A stretch of DNA of 64,000 bases from Camarhynchus parvulus (taxonomy: Eukaryota; Chordata; Aves; Passeriformes; Thraupidae). Below the pieces are notes generated by a model. That model worked only from the letters and a program-made list of their open reading frames with translations, did not search any database and was not told where the DNA came from. Shown here piece by piece: positions 58,691 through 64,000 of this stretch. The number at the start of each line of letters is the position of its first letter. The stretch's first letter is position 1. A program made the position numbers and the translations under genes. The DNA is taken from contig NC_044581.1 of assembly GCF_901933205.1 (NCBI RefSeq), forward strand, positions 11,902,001 through 11,966,000. Reading direction: 5' to 3'.

Positions 58691-61600
58691 TGAAACAAGC
58701 TTGAATGATACAATTACATGATACACTAGGCTGACCGAGACAAATGCTGTTTTGTTAGCTCTGCTCAGAGAAAAAATGTCAGCAAAAACATAGGCAGCCT
58801 TTCTTCCAAAATGTTAATAAAAGATTTCTCCTCTGTCTTTCAGTGATACACACTCCTTTCTTTTTTCCTTTGCCTTTTTTTATGAAACACTGTTTAACTC
58901 ACACTGTCCTCTGATAGGGCAGCATGACAAAGAGTGGCTCCCAGCTATCCTTTATCCCTTCATTTTTAAGCAGCCATTTTTCTAGAACCTGGGAGAATTA
59001 ACCTCCAAACAAGAGCTGTGGCAAGGAAGTTTGTAGAAGTTCTACTTATCGTAGCTGTGAATGTGAGTGGGCAGCCAGCTCTTTCTTTGGAGGAGCACAC
59101 TTCAAATTTCTCAGAAAGCAGAATAGAGAACTACAGCAAGTGGCACCTGTCATTCATGCATGACAGGAAGCAGTTTGAAGTCCAAGCAACAATTTAGTCT
59201 TGCAGATTTTATAGTGACAGACAAACCCTTTCCCTCAGTTTTTTTTATCAGTTAAATACTGAAGCTGTCTGCAGAAACTATTTTCCCAAAGCTAATTTTT
59301 CTGTTTGAAGATGATTGGAGCTCTCAAATGTTTCTTCATTAAAAAAATCAGTTTGCATAATGATTGCCATGTCACCTTTTACTTACAAATGCATCTCATT
59401 TGCACTCCCTGTTGTTCCCACCCTATCAGACCAAGGATGATGGGCATACATTCTGCTTTGAATAGTTCAGTGCATTATTTCCATGGCCAGCTGAGAACTT
59501 TCCCATAGCCTGCTTCCTCTCAAGTCAACAGAGGACCTATTCTAAATATTTTATATGAAATATTTCTTTGACCAACCGTAGCATTCTGATCAAATATTTT
59601 TCTGGAGTTCCCTGCTAGTACCATAATATCTATTAATAATCCCTAGTACTCTATTACTAATACCTAATACCCTCCTGTTTTAGGAGAGTCATGAACAAGC
59701 AGCTGAGCTCTGGGCTCTCCACTCTTTGGTCTGCATGCAGCAGATGATGAACTTTGTGGGAAGAGAGGTCCTTCCCTTGCATGGCACTCAGCAGCAGCAG
59801 ATTGGGAATCATGCACTAGGAAAGGCTCTCAAAGTTATCTGGGACAGGCTGGATGTGACTCTTTCACGGCATCACTCCACAAGATGCAGATCCCTCACCC
59901 CATAATTGCTCAGAGGCTGGGAACAGTGAAGGACATTTGGAACCAACTCCATAGTTACCTCTTGCTCCCTTTGCAGGAGGCAATTTGGGATGTCCATCCA
60001 TTTGATGTCCCATTGACAACAAATGTTTGAGAAATGGTGAATTTCTCCCTGGCTGACATCTCGTGTATTCTGGGAAGGTTTGTTCAGAATTCACTAAAGT
60101 GTAAATTCGTTAGTTCCATCCAAAGAAGCCCCATGAGCCCATTCTTATTTGACTTTATACTGCTTAGTAAGGAGTTTCAAAAAAACCATGAAAAGCCACT
60201 CTCAAGCAAGAATAAGAGTGTCAACACAGTCATGCATCCAAGAAAACTTTCTCTTTCAGGCAGTCTTGTGACACAAGAACTTTGGCTCTCAATGAGGAAA
60301 AACTTCCAGATTTTGACACAATCCTTCCCATTATTTCTCCAAATGGCTTTAATTCAGCCTTGCTAGAAAGCCAAAACTGATCTCTGCACAGGAGAACCAT
60401 GACTAAATGTCATTTAGTTTGAACCTGTGTGAAAAGTGCTGCTGGATGGTCCCCACAAACACAAGGTTGTGAGCTCAGGGCTCTGCCACTGCTCTTCATG
60501 TGCTTTGTGTAAAAAGCTTGATTTATTTTTCCTGTCTCCCAGTGACGTTGGTGATTCAGGTCCTTACACTGGAGTCACTCCTTATGGTATACAGTGTGTT
60601 TAGGCTCTGTTTAAAATGAACAATCCAAAAAAACCCCACACCAGAAAAATAGCAAAATCCCTATGTAAATCTAGGAATACTCTTTCACACTAGGAGTGGT
60701 GTGAATAGCCTGTGTCCTAGACTGTAGTGGGGCTGACTTTTCAATTGGATTTATTTCTTCACTGACCTCACCAATGGAAACTGGCTTTGGTCATGTCCTT
60801 TGAATAGTGTCTGATATCCCTGTGATCAAGCTCTGCAATCATTTAGTGCCCATGAAAACCTTGCATGTCTGCAGAATGCTGTAGAAATGGTAAACTGCAG
60901 CAGAGTATGGAAATAAGTATTGTAAGCACGGACAGCATCTGAGGCAAGAACTTTTTGGCAACCGTGAACAGCTCCAGTAAAATGGGTCCTGTTCAGAATA
61001 CAATAACTCTAACAATTCATTGTTGAATCCCTCGTTTCCTTTGTAGACCTAATTTTTGCTTAAATTAATTTTTATGCTGATGTGTATATGCTCTGATTCC
61101 ACCACGTGATCTTATTAAATCTACAGTGGTAGATTGGTACATTTTCTATCACTTCTGCTAGTCGATTTTTCTGCAATTTTAAGCAAAATAACACTATTCC
61201 AAAAATACTTGAAAGCTCATGAATGACTCATACTGTAGTTCATTGAATACCATAAAATATTCAGTGACTCAGAGTCCTAGCACAAACCAAAGGTCCAAAA
61301 AAGACTCTATTGTTCCCAATACAGAGGTACAAAATCTGAAGACTTATAAATCAGGCATTAGCAGCTATTCCTGCTTTTGGGGTTGACACTTGTCAAAATT
61401 CTAGCTAATCCCTCTGTGGATTTTTAAAACTGTGTAATGGAACCTAATAATTTTTTAATGAGAAACAGTGTGTTTGCTAGATTAATTTCAATTTGTAATG
61501 TTGATTAGTTTCATGTGAGAGTGTAATGATCTGGAGGAATATATGACACTGGAACGCTGGAAACAGTTTTCAAAGCATAAAGCAGCTGTGTTACATGGTT

Positions 61601-62479
61601 CCTCTACTCAGAATTACAAAAGCAGTGTAGCTCACTTTCTGAATGATTCAGCTTTCATGTTTTGAACACCAAAAGCTTTTATTCTCTAGGGCAAACTGAT
61701 CCTTACATAGTCCAATGATCATGTCTCTGGCTGAGTGGATTAAGTAGGAAATGACTTAGAATACCCTGATCCAGAACTGAGAATATTTGAGGAATGAGGT
61801 TCACTCAAGCTTGTTTCCCATCAGAAAACAGCACTTCTCTATGGATTATGCACCCTGTCAGTTACATATATGGGTATCTATATTCAATTTCATAATTCCT
61901 GATCTTTTAATCCAATATCACTTTGCACTAGCATACATCTACCCATGTGGCCAGACCAACAGCCACACAAGGGTGACATAAAGGAAAGGAGAACCAGTCT
62001 GTCATCTTTATAAATGGTATATTTGCTTTTAAACACAGTGGCATTTTGTGGTGTGGCCATTCATACACACAACTGTAAAGGGTAATACACTTTCTGAAAT
62101 AACATAAACACACTGCTCTGTGAGACCAGAGATGATTCAGCTAGTGTTTAGGAGGTGATAGCATTTGGTTTGTGCTGAGATTTTGATAATGAAGCAAAAA
62201 ATGGCATTGGGAATCACATGGCTTCCTTGGAAGTACCTTTGGAGAAGAACAGGTGCATCAAAGTACCTTATTAACAGGACTGAGCATAACTGGAATTTGA
62301 GGATTTCATTGGAAGACTCAGGTTCTGTTTAAATGTACTCTCTGGGGCAGATAGAAAATGGTCTATATGAGACTAAGTGGGTATCACAGGAAATAGCAGA
62401 ACTCTAATACTGTGTTACTGCACCCAGTAGAGTTAGAAATGTCAGTCTGATAGAACAGTTGTATCTCTTATGTGGAGAT
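58691..62479. other. AT-rich non-coding DNA
   Basis: A 22-bp hairpin lies at 59146-59167. A strong isolated 3' splice-like site (TTTCTCCTCTGTCTTTCAG near 58824-58843) is followed by pyrimidine-rich, not exon-like, sequence. Frames reach up to 110 codons (60034-60366 plus) with no recognised domains. Confidence 0.6.
59146..59167. repeat. Short perfect hairpin CCTGTCAT / ATGACAGG
   Basis: Eight-base arms (59146-59153 and 59160-59167) flank the loop TCATGC. It is small and possibly fortuitous. There is no longer precursor-like stem around it. Confidence 0.4.
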
Positions 62480-62665
62480 TTTTAAAATAAAAAATCGGCA
62501 GCCTTGAGCAGATGACTTTTAAATGGATCCATACGCATTGATACATTCCCTTGCCAAGGTGCAATATCATTGATCACAACTGGGACTCATTGTTATTAGG
62601 GTTTCAACAACATTTGTATTAACAAGTCACCTTTGTATGGTAAAAAGGGAGAGGGTTGATAGGCA
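62480..62665. promoter_or_regulatory. Candidate conserved non-coding element
   Basis: It contains AAAATAAAAAATCGGCAGCC, ATCCATACGCATTGATACATT and TATCATTGATCACAACTGGG. CpG is retained twice, and SOX/TCF-like words (CAACAACATTTGTATTAACA, CCTTTGTATGG) are present. Composition-based inference only. Confidence 0.25.
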
Positions 62666-63240
62666 TTAAGAAAACAGCTGCATCATAGTGAGCAGCCAAG
62701 AGCACAATGGGTGTCAATAGGAGGTAAAACTACTCCTGCTGAGACAAGTGAAGAAGAAAAATGAAACAGGAGGATTTGTTCCAGCAGCCCTGTCTAATTG
62801 TTTATTCCTTTCTCATTCCATCCTAGTCACTTAAGGGCTGTGGCTTCTGTCATGTAAAAGGAAAATTCAAACCTTGGGCTGCTTGGGGTTTCTCTCACTG
62901 TAAATGAGTGGAATTTGGGTGCTGGGAAGCCGTGGGCAGGGTGATGGCATGTTACCTTTCCCTGATTAGCTACAAGGCATTTACTTCAGATAAGTGCTGT
63001 GTGAGCGTATGACCTCATAAGTGGCCCCAACCAAACACTAATAGTCTACTTTAGAGAGGAGATTAGGTTCCACTAATGGTGTCACAGCATGAAATAAGAT
63101 GCAACATATTAACTGGGGGAGAAGGAGCACGAGCGGAGGGGGGAAGCTTGGAATAGAAAAGGACAGCTTAAAGGTAGAAAGAACTCAGGGATAGTGTAGG
63201 ATATCTGTAACTCCTGAATGAAAGCAGATTTTGCAGGCTA
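62666..63240. other. Non-coding DNA, part possibly regulatory
   Basis: TGAGCGTATGACCTCATAAG and nearby sequence at about 62990-63110 has the same CpG-retaining, non-repetitive texture, with a nuclear-receptor half-site-like TGACCTCA. A GA-rich, CpG-containing bit (GAGCACGAGCGGAGGGGGGAAG) lies at about 63126-63147. No gene is seen. Confidence 0.35.
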
Positions 63241-64000
63241 CTTGTGTGGAAAAAGATAATTTAAAATAACAGAGCTACTGACCCCACTGCAGCTGGCACC
63301 CAAAGGTTTGGCTCTCCTGAGCGTGCTGGGCAGTGCAGGGAGCCCAGTGCTCAGCTCTGCCACAGCTGGGCTCCCACAGTGGGGCACAATTTGCCCCAGC
63401 AGCAGGTCTGTGACAGCTGCGTGGTGTCCCTCGGGGTGCTGAGGGCAGCAGTCCCTTACTGGAGCCATCATATTGGTTCTGAGAGCTTCTGAAAGCAGGA
63501 ACCCACAGCAATGTCACTGGGAGTCTCATCCACTGCAAGCTGACTTGCTGCTACTCCCCTCAGAGGCCTCCATCTCTCCTTTTATGCCTATACCACAAGC
63601 TGTAAAAATGAAAATTTTTTCATCACTGGTATCATTGAAGCTGCTGTGCTTCTCAGGAAGAACAAGTCAGGCATCTCCCATAATCTGCAGAGAGATCTCT
63701 TATAACTGTGAGAGGAATTTCATAAATAAGGAAAACAAAACAGTTGTATTCAAAATCTTGCTGTCAGTTGAAAAATACCTGGCAAATCACTATTATTTTA
63801 TCCCCCTAAGCTGAAGGACAAGGGGCAACTTTTAACAAATCATCCAAACATTTTTTTGTTCAAAGGGTCTTTTTTGGTTCTAAACCAGTAAAATTTGGCA
63901 GAAGAATTTCTGCTCTAATTTATAGGATTTCTAAATTTTTGAAGCTTATCACATTTGTGCTGACCACATTCCCTAATAGGCTGAAGTGGAATGGTTGGCT
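63241..64000. other. GC-richer patch then AT-rich edge of window
   Basis: The patch at about 63280-63480 is GC-richer with overlapping 77-87 codon minus frames and no recognised protein. A 113-codon plus frame at 63473-63814 leads into AT-rich DNA. The final 190 bases show nothing notable. Confidence 0.5.

Noticed and set aside
1..64000. tRNA, rRNA, snRNA and well-known vertebrate microRNA sequences
   Set aside because: I looked for tRNA B-box words, U6/5S-like starts and familiar microRNA seeds such as let-7, miR-9 and miR-124, and saw none. A covariance-model search would be needed to exclude diverged copies.
1..64000. Endogenous retrovirus or LTR element
   Set aside because: No paired long terminal repeats, primer-binding site or recognisable gag/pol frame was seen. 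GC-richer patches were considered, but none showed retroviral features.

Overview
The window looks like 64 kb of vertebrate, most probably bird, nuclear DNA that is intergenic or intronic. Three things point to this. It is AT-rich with few CpG. It has no dense protein-coding stretches, operons or ribosome-binding sites. The only clearly recognisable transposon is a 5'-truncated CR1 non-LTR retrotransposon tail of the avian type (about 50116-50350). I see no Alu, L1, B1/B2 or mammalian LTR sequence, and the low interspersed-repeat load fits a bird better than a mammal, crocodile or turtle. Bird is an inference; I cannot name the species or locus.

No gene can be called with confidence. The open frames are short (at most 190 codons), overlap one another on both strands and show no protein family I recognise. 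The longest lie in minisatellites, where periodicity keeps frames open. A few stretches combine a good 3' splice-like site, an open frame and a good 5' splice-like site or stop (12614-12721 +, 29751-29818 +, 56235-56470 -, 47739-47936 -, 34581-34675 +). They are listed as unproven exon candidates. A 64-kb sequence is expected to contain several such combinations by chance. One minus-strand patch (11589-11950) reads like a frame-shifted coding relic.

Layout. 1-25.9 kb is AT-rich single-copy DNA with a degenerate ancient palindromic repeat near 6.2 kb, several short perfect inverted repeats, and stretches that resemble conserved non-coding regulatory DNA near 14.7, 17.8 and 19.7 kb. 25.9-26.8 kb is a GC-richer island holding two unrelated minisatellites, a 40-bp unit (about 4.8 copies) and a 30-bp unit (about 8 copies). 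26.8-43.7 kb is again AT-rich, with two ancient palindromic repeat relics at 30.4-30.6 kb. A third minisatellite (26-bp unit, about 4 copies) sits at 43.8 kb. 47.5-48.4 kb is a GC-richer, CpG-poor patch. 50.1-50.8 kb contains the CR1 tail followed by a compound T/TTTTG/TTTG microsatellite. 51-64 kb is mostly AT-rich, with more candidate conserved non-coding stretches at 51.7, 58.4 and 62.5-63.1 kb.

I found no convincing novel system. The items most worth checking are the splice-bounded open frames, the paired minisatellites, the palindromic ancient repeats, and the CpG-retaining, homeodomain-site-rich stretches that may be enhancers of a developmental gene outside the window.
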